Assembly: GCF_900188105.1 (NCBI RefSeq)
Contig: NZ_FZNP01000010.1
Location: 124,001 to 188,000 of the forward strand
Direction of reading: 5' to 3'
Length of the DNA stretch: 64,000 bases
From: Actinomadura mexicana
GTDB lineage: Bacteria > Actinomycetota > Actinomycetes > Streptosporangiales > Streptosporangiaceae
The translations under genes and the position numbers were made by a program. Positions 17,528 through 25,464 of this stretch are shown in pieces; the stretch's first letter is position 1; each line of letters opens with the position of its first letter. Under the pieces are notes generated by a model. That model ran no database searches. It was not told where the DNA came from and saw only the letters and a list, made by a program, of their open reading frames with translations.

Positions 17528-18294
17528 CAGCCCCAGTTCTCCGCACCGCTGAACGCGAAGTGCTCCCCCGCCGCGTACCGGGGCCGCGGCTGGTACTCGT
17601 TCACGCCCGGGTCGCCGCGCAGCAGCAGCGCGGACGGGAACGGCAGCGGCTCCTCGGTGATCCGCGTCGAGGTCGGGATGTACCGGATGGTCAGCCCGCA
17701 CCGCCGGTGGGGCGACTCGTTCGCGTTGCTGCCGTGCATGATGTTCGGGTGGTGGACCTCGACGTCGCCGGGTTCCAGGACGAGGTCCACGGCGCGCGAC
17801 TCGTCCACGCCCACGGCGCTCTCCACCCCGAAGACGGCCTCCGCGTCCTCCCGCTCCCGCACCTCGTGCAGGACCTCCTTGTGACTCCCGGGGATCACCC
17901 GGAGACACCCGTTCTCGGGCGTCGACCGGTCGATGGCGAGCCACAGCGTCACCACACGCATCGGTTCGAGCGGCCAGAACGCCCCGTCCTGGTGCCACAG
18001 CACCGCCTTGCCGGTGAAGGGCGGCTTGGAGATGTAGGCGGACGCGAACAGGGCGATGTCAGGCCCGATGAACCGCTCGGCGACATCGAGGAGCCGCTCG
18101 TCGGAGACCAACCGCACCCAGAAGGGATCCTTGGCGACCAGCTCGGTGGAGAGCTCCTCGCCGGTCCGGTCGGGATAGCGGGCCTCCAGCCAGCGGACAT
18201 GCGCGTCCGCCTCGGCCACGAGCCCCGGATCCAGCACGTTCCGGAAGATCGCGTACCCGTCCTCGTCGTAACCTCGCAGCGGATCGTCGTTCAT
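17527..18294 (-). CDS. Phytanoyl-CoA dioxygenase (PhyH) family protein
   Basis: A 255-residue Fe(II)/2-oxoglutarate oxygenase. The iron ligands are in WHQDGAFW (His, Asp) and IMHGSNANES (His), and CGLTIRYIP holds the 2-oxoglutarate-binding Arg. ATG 18294 (MNDDPLRGYD) has AAGGGA upstream; the longer frame to 18339 starts inside the operator. It opens a three-gene operon with one-base and four-base overlaps. PhyH-family enzymes hydroxylate varied small molecules, so an oxidative step on a sugar derivative is possible but not shown. Confidence 0.9.
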   Translation of the reverse strand: MNDDPLRGYDEDGYAIFRNVLDPGLVAEADAHVRWLEARYPDRTGEELSTELVAKDPFWVRLVSDERLLDVAERFIGPDIALFASAYISKPPFTGKAVLWHQDGAFWPLEPMRVVTLWLAIDRSTPENGCLRVIPGSHKEVLHEVREREDAEAVFGVESAVGVDESRAVDLVLEPGDVEVHHPNIMHGSNANESPHRRCGLTIRYIPTSTRITEEPLPFPSALLLRGDPGVNEYQPRPRYAAGEHFAFSGAENWG

Positions 18295-18333
18295 GGGCGT
18301 CCCTTCTCGATGAAGCGCGACACCCGAAGTCTT

Positions 18334-18349
18334 AGTCATCAGATCACTT
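18334..18349. promoter_or_regulatory. Operator copy 3 of the catabolic island
   Basis: AGTCATCAGATCACTT, 40 bases upstream of the PhyH start and 26 upstream of the broken kinase on the other strand. On the minus strand TAGACA, 17 bases, TAAGAC would fit -35/-10 boxes with the palindrome filling the spacer. Confidence 0.78.
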
Positions 18350-18374
18350 GTTGTCTAGATGTATCGTGCCCGCC

Positions 18375-18717
18375 ATGCGGAACCGGATCGCCCTGATCGG
18401 CGAACGCATGATCGAACTGAGCCATCTCGCCCCCGACCGCCGGCCGTCGGCTACGCCGGCGACACCTTCAACGTCGCCGCCTACCTGGCCCGCACCGCCG
18501 CCCCCGGCACGGCCGACGTCCAGTTCGTCACCCTCATCGGCGACGACCCCTACAGCACCCGGATGCGCGAATCCTGGACCGCTCACGGCGTGGCCTCCGA
18601 CCACACCCGCATCGTCCCCGGCGGCCAGCCTTCATCGGCGCCTACCTGTCCACCCGCCTGACCAGCGCACCCCCCGAGCGAGCAGCCGAAACCGCCACCA
18701 CCCTGGCCGCCCAGCAA
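18375..18717 (+). pseudogene. kdgK: 2-keto-3-deoxygluconate kinase remnant
   Basis: Three kinase fragments occur in three different frames. The first, from ATG 18375, reads IALIGERMIELSHLAPD. From about 18441 a second frame continues VGYAGDTFNVAAYLAR and VTLIGDDPYSTRM. From 18631 a third frame reads FIGAYLSTRLTSAPPERAAE. These match the N-terminus and the region right after the GDSF active-site motif of PfkB-type KDG kinases, from memory of KdgK. About 200 central residues, including the catalytic Asp, are gone. The gene was once divergent from the PhyH operon over a shared operator. It cannot make a working kinase. Confidence 0.8.
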
Positions 18718-18922
18718 CCCCCCACAACCCGCACGCACCCCCCGCACGGTGCGAGCGAAGCGAGAACCACCCGCGAAGCGAGCCGCAAGGCGAGTCGAAG
18801 CGCCCCCAACCCCCCCACAACCCGCACGCACCCCCCGAACGGTGCGAGCGAAGCGAGAACCACCCGCGAAGCGAGCCGCAAGGCGAGACGCAGCGCCACA
18901 GCAACCCCCCACAACCCGCACT
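18716..18922. repeat. 93-nt tandem direct repeat
   Basis: Two nearly complete copies and a third start, with period 93-94 (ACAACCCGCAC at 18724, 18817, 18911). Each contains GTGCGAGCGAAGCGAG and GAGCCGCAAGGCGAG. A diverged copy of the second half lies at 19057-19082. The repeat begins at the broken end of kdgK. From 18923 to 19098 I see no gene. Confidence 0.85.
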
Positions 18923-19098
18923 AGACCCCCGCGTCCACGCCCCACCGAAACCCCCCGCTCCGCACATATCACCCGCCACCACAGCACCCCGGACCAAGGG
19001 TCACTGTCGCGATCGCGTCCGAAGGCAGTTTCGAGCGAAGCAAGAAACTGATCGCGCAGCGAGCCGCAAGGCGAGTCGAAGCGATGCAGCGATCGCAC

Positions 19099-19148
19099 GC
19101 GTTGCGTTGGGTTGGGGCGCCCCCAGGCGCCCCAACCCAACGCAACGC
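19099..19148. repeat. 23-bp perfect hairpin
   Basis: Stem 19099-19121 with 19126-19148, loop CCCA, followed on the plus strand by AAATAAA. It is long and perfect enough to be a terminator or a mobile repeat unit, and it shields the anti-sigma gene from upstream transcription. Confidence 0.85.
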
Positions 19149-19234
19149 AAATAAACACAGCGCGCCGAAGTCTCGATGCACGGCTCGTAGGCGGTAGTTT
19201 CGAAGGCAGCGGGACCATCCTGCGAGGGAGTGAC

Positions 19235-19663
19235 GTGACCAAGGAAACCGCTGCAATGCCGGCCAGTACGAAGTTGTCCGTCCGTGACGTGGTCACGGTG
19301 AAGCTGCCTGCCGCGAGCGCCTACCTGTCCGTGCTGCGGACCGCGACCGCGGGGCTGGCGGCCAGGTTGGACTTCACGCTGGACGAGATAGAAGACCTGC
19401 GCATAGCCGTGGACGAGGCGTGCGCGATGCTGCTCGCTCAGGCGGTGCCCGGTACCGACCTGACGTGCGAGTTCGAGTTGACCGGGGAGGCGATGCGCAT
19501 CTCCGTGTCGGTCCTTACGGTGGACGGTGAGGAGCCGAGCCGCGACACGTTCGCCTGGACGGTGCTGTCGTCCTTGGCGGGTGAGGTGGACGCTCGGGTG
19601 GGCTCCGACGACCGGGTCACCGTGACGCTGCAGAAGCGGCGCGGTGCGGCGGGGGCCCCGTGA
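19235..19663 (+). CDS. RsbW-like anti-sigma factor, degenerate ATPase site
   Basis: A 142-residue HATPase-like protein directly upstream of a SigF-type sigma gene, overlapping it by four bases (GTGA). LRIAVDEACAMLL is the position of the N-box helix of RsbW/SpoIIAB kinases, where an Asn normally binds magnesium; here that residue is Met, and I see no clear glycine-rich G box. It may bind the sigma factor without normal kinase activity. GTG 19235 follows GAGGGAG. The long hairpin at 19099-19148 insulates it upstream. Confidence 0.82.
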   Translation: MTKETAAMPASTKLSVRDVVTVKLPAASAYLSVLRTATAGLAARLDFTLDEIEDLRIAVDEACAMLLAQAVPGTDLTCEFELTGEAMRISVSVLTVDGEEPSRDTFAWTVLSSLAGEVDARVGSDDRVTVTLQKRRGAAGAP

Positions 19664-20487
19664 CGGAGAAGACGACGACGGAGCAGACGACGGTCGCCGG
19701 CACGAGCACCGAGCGTTCGGACAGCGCCGTCCCGGACCGGGCTCGGGCGCGCGCGCTGTTCGAGCGTCTGACCCAGCTGCCGGAGGGCGACCCGGAGCGT
19801 CAGCGCATCCGCGACCAGCTCGTGGAGCTGCATCTGCCGCTGGTGGAGTATCTCGCCCGGCGCTTCCGCAACCGCGGGGAGTGGCTGGACGACCTGATCC
19901 AGGTCGCCACGATCGGTCTGATCAAGTCGATCGACCGGTTCGACCTGGAGCGCGGGGTGGAGTTCTCCACCTACGCCACGCCGACGATCGTCGGTGAGAT
20001 CAAGCGGCACTTCCGCGACAAGGGCTGGGCGGTGCGCGTGCCGCGCCGTCTGCAGGAGCTGAAGCTGTCGCTGACGAAGGCGATCAGTGAGCTCGCCCAG
20101 CGGGAGGGGCGCGCCCCGACCGTGAGCGAGCTCGCGGCGCACCTGCAGATGAGCGAGGAGGAGGTGCTGGAGGGGCTGGAGTCGGCGAACGCCTATTCCA
20201 CGGTGTCCCTCGACGCGCCCGACTCCGGCGACGAGGACGCCCCTGCGGTGGCGGACTCGCTCGGCATGGTGGACGAGTCGCTGGAGGGCGTGGAGTACCG
20301 CGAGTCCCTCAAGCCGCTGCTGGAGAAGCTCCCGGCGCGCGAGAAGAAGATCCTTCTGCTGCGCTTCTTCGGCAACATGACGCAGTCGCAGATCGCGGCG
20401 GAGCTCGGCATCTCCCAGATGCACGTGTCCCGGCTGCTGGCGCGGACGCTCGCGCAGCTCCGCGACGGCCTGACCGCCGACGAGTAG
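19660..20487 (+). CDS. RNA polymerase sigma factor, SigB/SigF family
   Basis: A 275-residue group-3 sigma factor. An acidic, Thr-rich N-terminus of about 40 residues precedes region 2 (LIQVATIGLIKSIDRF, FSTYATPTIVGEIKRHFRDKGW), region 3, and region 4 with the helix-turn-helix MTQSQIAAELGISQMHVSRLL. It directs polymerase to stress or developmental promoters. The start overlaps the anti-sigma-like gene, implying coupled translation and regulation by that partner. A strong terminator follows. Confidence 0.95.
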   Translation: MTEKTTTEQTTVAGTSTERSDSAVPDRARARALFERLTQLPEGDPERQRIRDQLVELHLPLVEYLARRFRNRGEWLDDLIQVATIGLIKSIDRFDLERGVEFSTYATPTIVGEIKRHFRDKGWAVRVPRRLQELKLSLTKAISELAQREGRAPTVSELAAHLQMSEEEVLEGLESANAYSTVSLDAPDSGDEDAPAVADSLGMVDESLEGVEYRESLKPLLEKLPAREKKILLLRFFGNMTQSQIAAELGISQMHVSRLLARTLAQLRDGLTADE

Positions 20488-20496
20488 TGACGCAGA

Positions 20497-20538
20497 GCCG
20501 AAAGGGCCCCGAGGACGAGTCCTCAGGGCCCTTTCGGC
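20497..20538. terminator. Bidirectional terminator after sigma factor
   Basis: A 19-bp stem with one mismatch (20497-20515 with 20520-20538) and a 4-base loop, between convergent genes. It starts 9 bases after the sigma-factor stop. Confidence 0.9.
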
Positions 20539-20544
20539 GTCCGG

Positions 20545-21063
20545 TCAGCCTTTGGCGTTCTTGGTGGGCTGTTCGTTCAGGCGGTCTTTGAGGCGCCGGC
20601 CGAGGGAGCGGGGTTCCCCGGCCGGCGGGGCGCCGGCCGGCTCGGCGGGTTCGGGGTCGTTCGGCGAGTCCTCGTCGTCCTCGTCGTGGTCCTCGATGAG
20701 CCAGGCGGTGCTCGGGGGGCTGAGGACGGCGATCAGCGCGAGGACCGCGACCACGCCCAGCGGGACGGCGATCGCGAGCCGGTCGCTCTGCCACAGCGAC
20801 CAGGCGATCGGCAGGGCGAACAGCTGGGTCAGGACCGTGGGGGCGCGGCTCCACTGGGCGGCGCGCAGGAGCCCGCGCGCGCAGCCGAGCATGCCGAGGC
20901 CGCCGGCGAGGGCCAGGACGGTGACCCCGATCGCGCTGGCCGGGTCGACGGCGGCGCCGGCGGCCGTCTCGACGCCGGTGAAGACGCCGAACCCGACGGC
21001 GGCGGCGCCCTCCGCGGCCTGGAGGGCGGCGGCGGCCTGCACGGTGAAGGGACGCTTGGTCAC
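20545..21063 (-). CDS. Four-helix membrane protein, unknown function
   Basis: A 172-residue protein with about four hydrophobic segments between residues 8 and 118, then an acidic stretch (EDHDEDDEDSPNDPEPAEP) and a basic C-terminus, probably cytoplasmic. It resembles small integral membrane proteins common in actinomycetes, but I cannot name a function. GTG 21063 was chosen because it begins with a normal MTKRPF-type start. It is convergent to the sigma factor and divergent from the kinase-like gene. Confidence 0.75.
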   Translation of the reverse strand: MTKRPFTVQAAAALQAAEGAAAVGFGVFTGVETAAGAAVDPASAIGVTVLALAGGLGMLGCARGLLRAAQWSRAPTVLTQLFALPIAWSLWQSDRLAIAVPLGVVAVLALIAVLSPPSTAWLIEDHDEDDEDSPNDPEPAEPAGAPPAGEPRSLGRRLKDRLNEQPTKNAKG

Positions 21064-21152
21064 ACCCCGAAACCCTACTCGCCCCGTGCGGCGGCCCGCC
21101 TCCAGGGGAAACGGCGGGCGAACGCATCCGGAACGATCGATACCCTGACGCC

Positions 21153-22094
21153 GTGCGCGCCATGCTCATCGCCAACCCCAAGGCGACCTCCACCTCCCGG
21201 CGAGCCCGCGACATCCTCGTGCGGGCCTTCACCGGTGATCTCGACCTGGTCCTCGCCGAGACCGGCCACCGCGGCCACGCGACCGAGCTGGCCCGGCAGG
21301 CCGCCGTCGAGGGCTACGACGTCGTGATCGCCCTCGGCGGGGACGGGACGGTGAACGAGGCCGTCAACGGGCTGCTGGCGGAAGGCCCGTCCCCCGATCT
21401 GCCCGCGCTGGCGGTGCTGCCGTGCGGGAGCGCGAACGTGTTCGCCCGCGCGCTCGGCCTTCCGGACGACCCGATCGGCGCGACGCGGTCGGTCCTGGAG
21501 GCGCTGCGGGCGGGCCGGTACCGGACGGTCGGGCTCGGCACGGCCTCCCGTCCGGGCGCCCCCGAGCGGTACTTCACGTTCTGTGCGGGCGTGGGGCTGG
21601 ACGCGGAGGTCGTGCGCGAGGTGGAGCGGCGCCGCGAGGCGGGTCTGCGGGCGGACCCGTCGCTGTATGTGCGGACCGCGATACGGCATTTCTTCTCCGG
21701 CACTGATCGGCGCCATCCGGCCCTCACTTTGGAACAGCCCGGACGGCCGCCGAAAGCGGGGCTGTTCCTGGCGTTCATCTCCAATACGTCTCCGTGGACT
21801 TTCATGGGCCGGGTGCCGATGAATCCGAGCCCGAAGGCGAACTTCACGCGCGGTCTGGACGTGTTCGCGATACGTTCCCTCGGACTCGGCGCGACGCTGG
21901 GGGCGCTGGCCCGGATGCTGGCCCCGCGGGCGTACCCCGTTCAGGGGCGGCACGTCCTGAATCTGCACGACGAGGCCGAGGTCACGGTGAGCGCGGACCG
22001 GCCCGTGGCGTTCCAGCTGGACGGCGACTACCTGGGCGAGCACCGGACGGTCACGTTCCGCTCCGTGCCGAAGGCGATCCGCATCGTCATTTGA
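21153..22094 (+). CDS. Diacylglycerol kinase-like lipid kinase
   Basis: A 313-residue DAGK-catalytic-type protein. The ATP-binding motif GGDGTVNEAVNGL and the following LPCGSANVFARAL are diagnostic of the diacylglycerol/sphingosine kinase fold. The late FQLDGDYLGE is the family C-terminal metal/phosphate motif. It should phosphorylate a lipid at the membrane. GTG 21153 is the first start; ATG 21162 is a possible alternative. It lies upstream of whiB, a neighbourhood also seen in mycobacteria. Confidence 0.92.
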   Translation: MRAMLIANPKATSTSRRARDILVRAFTGDLDLVLAETGHRGHATELARQAAVEGYDVVIALGGDGTVNEAVNGLLAEGPSPDLPALAVLPCGSANVFARALGLPDDPIGATRSVLEALRAGRYRTVGLGTASRPGAPERYFTFCAGVGLDAEVVREVERRREAGLRADPSLYVRTAIRHFFSGTDRRHPALTLEQPGRPPKAGLFLAFISNTSPWTFMGRVPMNPSPKANFTRGLDVFAIRSLGLGATLGALARMLAPRAYPVQGRHVLNLHDEAEVTVSADRPVAFQLDGDYLGEHRTVTFRSVPKAIRIVI

Positions 22095-22138
22095 GCCGCG
22101 CGAGCCCGCATGTGAGAGCCAAGTAACACGCCCGACCG

Positions 22139-22187
22139 ATGGGTGTGACACATGCGACACCCATACTTTGAGAATCCTTTCTCAAAG
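22139..22187. repeat. Two adjacent inverted repeats between dagK and whiB
   Basis: First: ATGGGTGT (22139-22146) and ACACCCAT (22157-22164), 10-base centre. Second: CTTTGAGAA and TTCTCAAAG (22166-22187), 4-base centre. They could be terminator or regulator sites in the 291-base whiB leader. Confidence 0.6.
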
Positions 22188-22328
22188 GTCTTGCGTCTGC
22201 CCGCACCCTCCTGAAACGCTCAAAGTGCGCCAGCCGACAGGGACCCCAACGCCGCCGGTCACCTGCTCGCGGCGCCGCCGAACAACAACCCCTGGACCTG
22301 GCCACAGCCACCCCGGGCGTTCGCGACA

Positions 22329-22344
22329 TGTGAACCCGTTCACA
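22329..22344. promoter_or_regulatory. CRP/FNR-type site upstream of whiB
   Basis: TGTGAACCCGTTCACA matches TGTGA-N6-TCACA perfectly. It ends 41 bases before the WhiB start codon. CRP control of whiB1 is known in Mycobacterium tuberculosis. Confidence 0.7.
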
Positions 22345-22385
22345 AGAGTGGAGCAACTCCACCACCTGACGAAGGAGTGGACCGC

Positions 22386-22637
22386 ATGGACTGGCGCCAC
22401 CGCGCAGCCTGCCGTGACGTGGACCCCGAGCTCTTCTTCCCCATCGGCAACACCGGCCCCGCCATCCTGCAGATCGAAGAGGCCAAGCAGGTCTGCCGCC
22501 GCTGCGACGTCAGTGACGCCTGCCTGCGCTGGGCACTGGAATCCGGCCAGGAATCCGGCGTCTGGGGCGGCATGGGCGAGGACGAACGCCGCGCCCTGCG
22601 CAGGTCTCATCGCCGCGCCCTCAGCGTCAGGCGCTAG
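22386..22637 (+). CDS. whiB1: WhiB-family iron-sulfur regulator, WhiB1/WblE type
   Basis: An 83-residue WhiB protein. The four cluster cysteines are in RAACRD, CRRCDVSDAC (C-x2-C-x5-C), and VWGGMGEDERRAL is the G(V/I)WGG turn. The block ELFFPIGNTGPAILQIEEAK and overall length identify the WhiB1/WblE branch. It binds a [4Fe-4S] cluster that senses nitric oxide and interacts with sigma region 4. ATG 22386 has GAAGGAG upstream. A perfect CRP-type palindrome lies in its leader, and pdtaS is nearby as in mycobacteria. Confidence 0.97.
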   Translation: MDWRHRAACRDVDPELFFPIGNTGPAILQIEEAKQVCRRCDVSDACLRWALESGQESGVWGGMGEDERRALRRSHRRALSVRR

Positions 22638-22789
22638 AGCGCCTTCCTTGCGGGCACGGCTGCGATCGCCGGGCATCGCTCCGGCTTGTGCGGGTCGGGC
22701 CGACGGCGGTGCGAGCGCGTGGCGGCCGGTGGCGCCATCGGAGGCGCTCGGACCGATGAACTTCCGACGCTGAAGCGGTCAATACGGTT

Positions 22790-23659
22790 ATGACCGAACA
22801 GATGCTCCAGACGCCCGAGGTCGACCTCGTCTACGACGTCCACGGCCCGCCGCCGGCCAAAGGCGGACGCCCGCCGCTGTTCATGGTCGGCCAGCCCATG
22901 GACGCCGGCGGCTTCGGCACGTTGGCGTCGCACTTCCCCGAGCGCACCGTGATCACCTACGATCCGCGCGGCATCGGCCGCAGCACCCGCAGGGACGGCC
23001 GGGTCGACCATGCGCCCGAGACCCAGGCCGCCGACGTGCACGCGGTCATCGAGGCGCTCGGCGCGGGCCCGGTCGAGATGTTCGCCAGCAGCGGCGGTGC
23101 GGTGACCGCGCTCGCCCTCGTGACGGCGCACCCCGACGACGTGACGATCCTGGTGGCGCACGAGCCGCCGCTCATTCGGGTGCTCCCCGACGCCCCGGCC
23201 GCCGAGCGCGCCTGGGCCCGCGTCCGGGACGCCTACGACGGCGGGGGAGCCGGGGCCGGTATGGCGGCGTTCATCGCTATGACGTCCTGGCAGGGCGACT
23301 TCACCGGCGACTACTTCGCCCGGCCCGCGCCGGACCCTGCCGCGTTCGGGATGCCGGGCGGCGATGACGGGTCCCGTGACGATCCGCTGCTGTCCGACCG
23401 GTCGTCGGCGGTCAGCGGCTACCGGCCCGATCTGGAGGCGCTCACCGCGGCACCGACGCGGATCGTGATCGCGGTGGGTGAGGAGTCTCTGGGAACCTTC
23501 ACCGGACGCACCTCGGTGGCGATGGCCGAGCTGCTCTGTCAGTCGGCGACGGTGTTCCCGAGCCATCACGGAGGCTTCCTCGGCGGTGAGTTCGGCTATG
23601 CCGGGCAGCCCGAGGCCTTCGCACGCAAGCTGCGCGAGGTCCTGAACGCCGCCGGCTGA
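22790..23659 (+). CDS. Alpha/beta hydrolase
   Basis: A 289-residue hydrolase. It has YDPRGIGRST after strand 4 and the elbow FASSGGAVTAL, where the nucleophile motif is ASSGG (small-x-Ser-x-Gly variant). A late histidine lies in PSHHGGFLGGEFGY. No signal peptide. The family includes esterases and haloperoxidase-like enzymes, and the substrate cannot be told. It lies between whiB and pdtaS, convergent with pdtaS. Confidence 0.85.
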   Translation: MTEQMLQTPEVDLVYDVHGPPPAKGGRPPLFMVGQPMDAGGFGTLASHFPERTVITYDPRGIGRSTRRDGRVDHAPETQAADVHAVIEALGAGPVEMFASSGGAVTALALVTAHPDDVTILVAHEPPLIRVLPDAPAAERAWARVRDAYDGGGAGAGMAAFIAMTSWQGDFTGDYFARPAPDPAAFGMPGGDDGSRDDPLLSDRSSAVSGYRPDLEALTAAPTRIVIAVGEESLGTFTGRTSVAMAELLCQSATVFPSHHGGFLGGEFGYAGQPEAFARKLREVLNAAG

Positions 23660-23722
23660 CGGCCGCCCCTCCCACCGCCACGGGGCGTTCGTCGAACCCC
23701 GTGACATGTCGAGCGGCGGTGT

Positions 23723-25387
23723 TCAGGTGTGGCTGGGGCCGTGGTGGTGGTCCAGGGGGATGTCCACCACTACCTCGGTGCCTCCGCCTTCGCGGGGGCG
23801 GAAGTCCAGGTGGCCGCCCAGCTCGCCCACGATGAGGGTGCGGACGATCTGCAGGCCCAGGCTCTCGGTGCTCTCCATGTCGAAGCCGGCGGGCAGGCCG
23901 ACGCCGTCGTCCGCGACGACCGTGACGAGGCGGCGGCCGGACGGGTGGTCGGCCTCGGCGCCCGGGGCGCGGGGCTCGTCCGCGCCGGGCGCCTTCCACT
24001 CGCCCCAGAACGAGGCGCCCCCCGGATCCGCGACCTCCCCCTCCCCGTAGCGGTGCGCCACGACCTCCAGAGTCCCGAAACGGTTCGCCAGGCCGTGCTC
24101 CAGGGCGTTCTGCAGCAGCTCGGTGAGCGCCATCGCCAGCGGCGTCGCGATCTCGGCGGGCAGGACGCCGAAGCTCCCGGTCCGCTTGGGGGTGACCTTG
24201 GTCTCCGGGGTGGACACCTCCCCCGCCATCGTGATCACCCGGTCGGCGATGTCGTCGAAGTCGATCAGCTCGTCCGGGGTGTGCGACAGCGTCTCGTGCA
24301 CGATCGCGATCGACCCGACGCGCCGGACGGCCTCGTCCAGCGCGGCCCGGCCCTCCGGGATCCGCAGCCGCCGCGCCTGGAGCCGCAGCAGCGCCGCGAC
24401 CGTCTGCAGGTTGTTCTTCACCCGGTGGTGGATCTCCCGGATGGTGGCGTCCTTGGTCATCAGCTCCCGGTCGCGCCAGCGCAGCTCGGTCACGTCCCGG
24501 CACAGCACGACGGCGCCGATCCGCGTCCCGCCGACGACGAGGGGGATCGTGCGCAGCTGCATGATCGACCCGCGTGACTCGACCTCGACCTCGCGGGGCG
24601 CGCGGCCCGACAGCACGACGCTCAGCGCCTCCTCCCTCGGCTCGCCGGTGTCGCACAGGTTCGCGGTGACCTGCCCGAGCGCCTCGCCGACCAGGTCCGT
24701 CGGGTAGCCGAGCCGCCGGTAGGCCGACTGGGCGTTGGGGCTGGCGTAGGTGACCTTGCCGGCGCGGTCCAGCCGCATCAGGCCGTCGCCGACCCGCGGC
24801 GAGCGGACCATGTTCGGCTCCTCGCCGGGCACCGGAAACCGGCCCTCGGAGATCATCGTGGCGAGGTCGCTGGCGCTCTGCAGGTAGGTCAGCTCCAGCC
24901 GGGACGGGGTGCGCGCGGAGCTGAGGTTCGTGCTGCGCTGGATCACTCCGAGGATCTTGGCGCCGCGGCGCACCGGGATGGACTCCTCGCGGACGGGGAT
25001 GCCGCTGCCCCACTCCGGGTCGCCCTCGCGGACGATCCGGCGCTCCCGCCACGCCACGTCGATCAGCCCGCGCCGCCCCGTCCGGACGACCTTGCCGACG
25101 AGGTCCTCCGGGTAGGCGGTCGGCCCGGTCGTCGGCCGCATCTGCGCGATCGCGACCCAGCCGGGGACGGTCGCGCCGGTGTCGAGCGCGCCCGGCCTGC
25201 CCCGGTCCGCGCGGGCCGGCCCGTCGGCGGGCAGCGCGACCGCCGACTGCAGCGGCACCCACAGCAGCAGGTCCGCGAACGACAGGTCGGCCAGGAGCTG
25301 CCAGTCCGAGACCAGCGCGTGGAGCCACTCCAGATCGGTGTCGGTGAGGTCGGTGTGGGCTCGGACCAGATCGGTCAAGGTAGGCAC
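23723..25387 (-). CDS. pdtaS: Sensor histidine kinase, PdtaS type
   Basis: A 554-residue cytosolic kinase with no membrane helix. Order: N-terminal GAF-like domain (about 10-190), PAS domain (about 205-320), then the HisKA_2 phosphoacceptor EIHHRVKNNLQTVAALLRLQARR with its His, and an HATPase domain (LTELLQNALEHG, DDGVGLPAGF). PdtaS phosphorylates the RNA-binding regulator PdtaR, which controls antitermination; that partner is not in the window. I chose GTG 25387, giving VPTLTDLVRAHTDL, as in mycobacterial PdtaS; the 20 upstream codons are Pro-rich. Synteny with whiB1 is conserved. Confidence 0.93.
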   Translation of the reverse strand: MPTLTDLVRAHTDLTDTDLEWLHALVSDWQLLADLSFADLLLWVPLQSAVALPADGPARADRGRPGALDTGATVPGWVAIAQMRPTTGPTAYPEDLVGKVVRTGRRGLIDVAWRERRIVREGDPEWGSGIPVREESIPVRRGAKILGVIQRSTNLSSARTPSRLELTYLQSASDLATMISEGRFPVPGEEPNMVRSPRVGDGLMRLDRAGKVTYASPNAQSAYRRLGYPTDLVGEALGQVTANLCDTGEPREEALSVVLSGRAPREVEVESRGSIMQLRTIPLVVGGTRIGAVVLCRDVTELRWRDRELMTKDATIREIHHRVKNNLQTVAALLRLQARRLRIPEGRAALDEAVRRVGSIAIVHETLSHTPDELIDFDDIADRVITMAGEVSTPETKVTPKRTGSFGVLPAEIATPLAMALTELLQNALEHGLANRFGTLEVVAHRYGEGEVADPGGASFWGEWKAPGADEPRAPGAEADHPSGRRLVTVVADDGVGLPAGFDMESTESLGLQIVRTLIVGELGGHLDFRPREGGGTEVVVDIPLDHHHGPSHT

Positions 25388-25464
25388 GCGACCATCATCG
25401 CCGATGGTCTTCCGTCCCGGGGCAGGTGGCTCCGCCTCCGGGGCCACCTGGCAGGATGCCCGGC

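Noticed and set aside
18583..19296. 237-residue minus-strand frame over the 93-nt repeats
   Set aside because: Built from repeat units; repeated peptide blocks only mirror the DNA repeat and show no domain.
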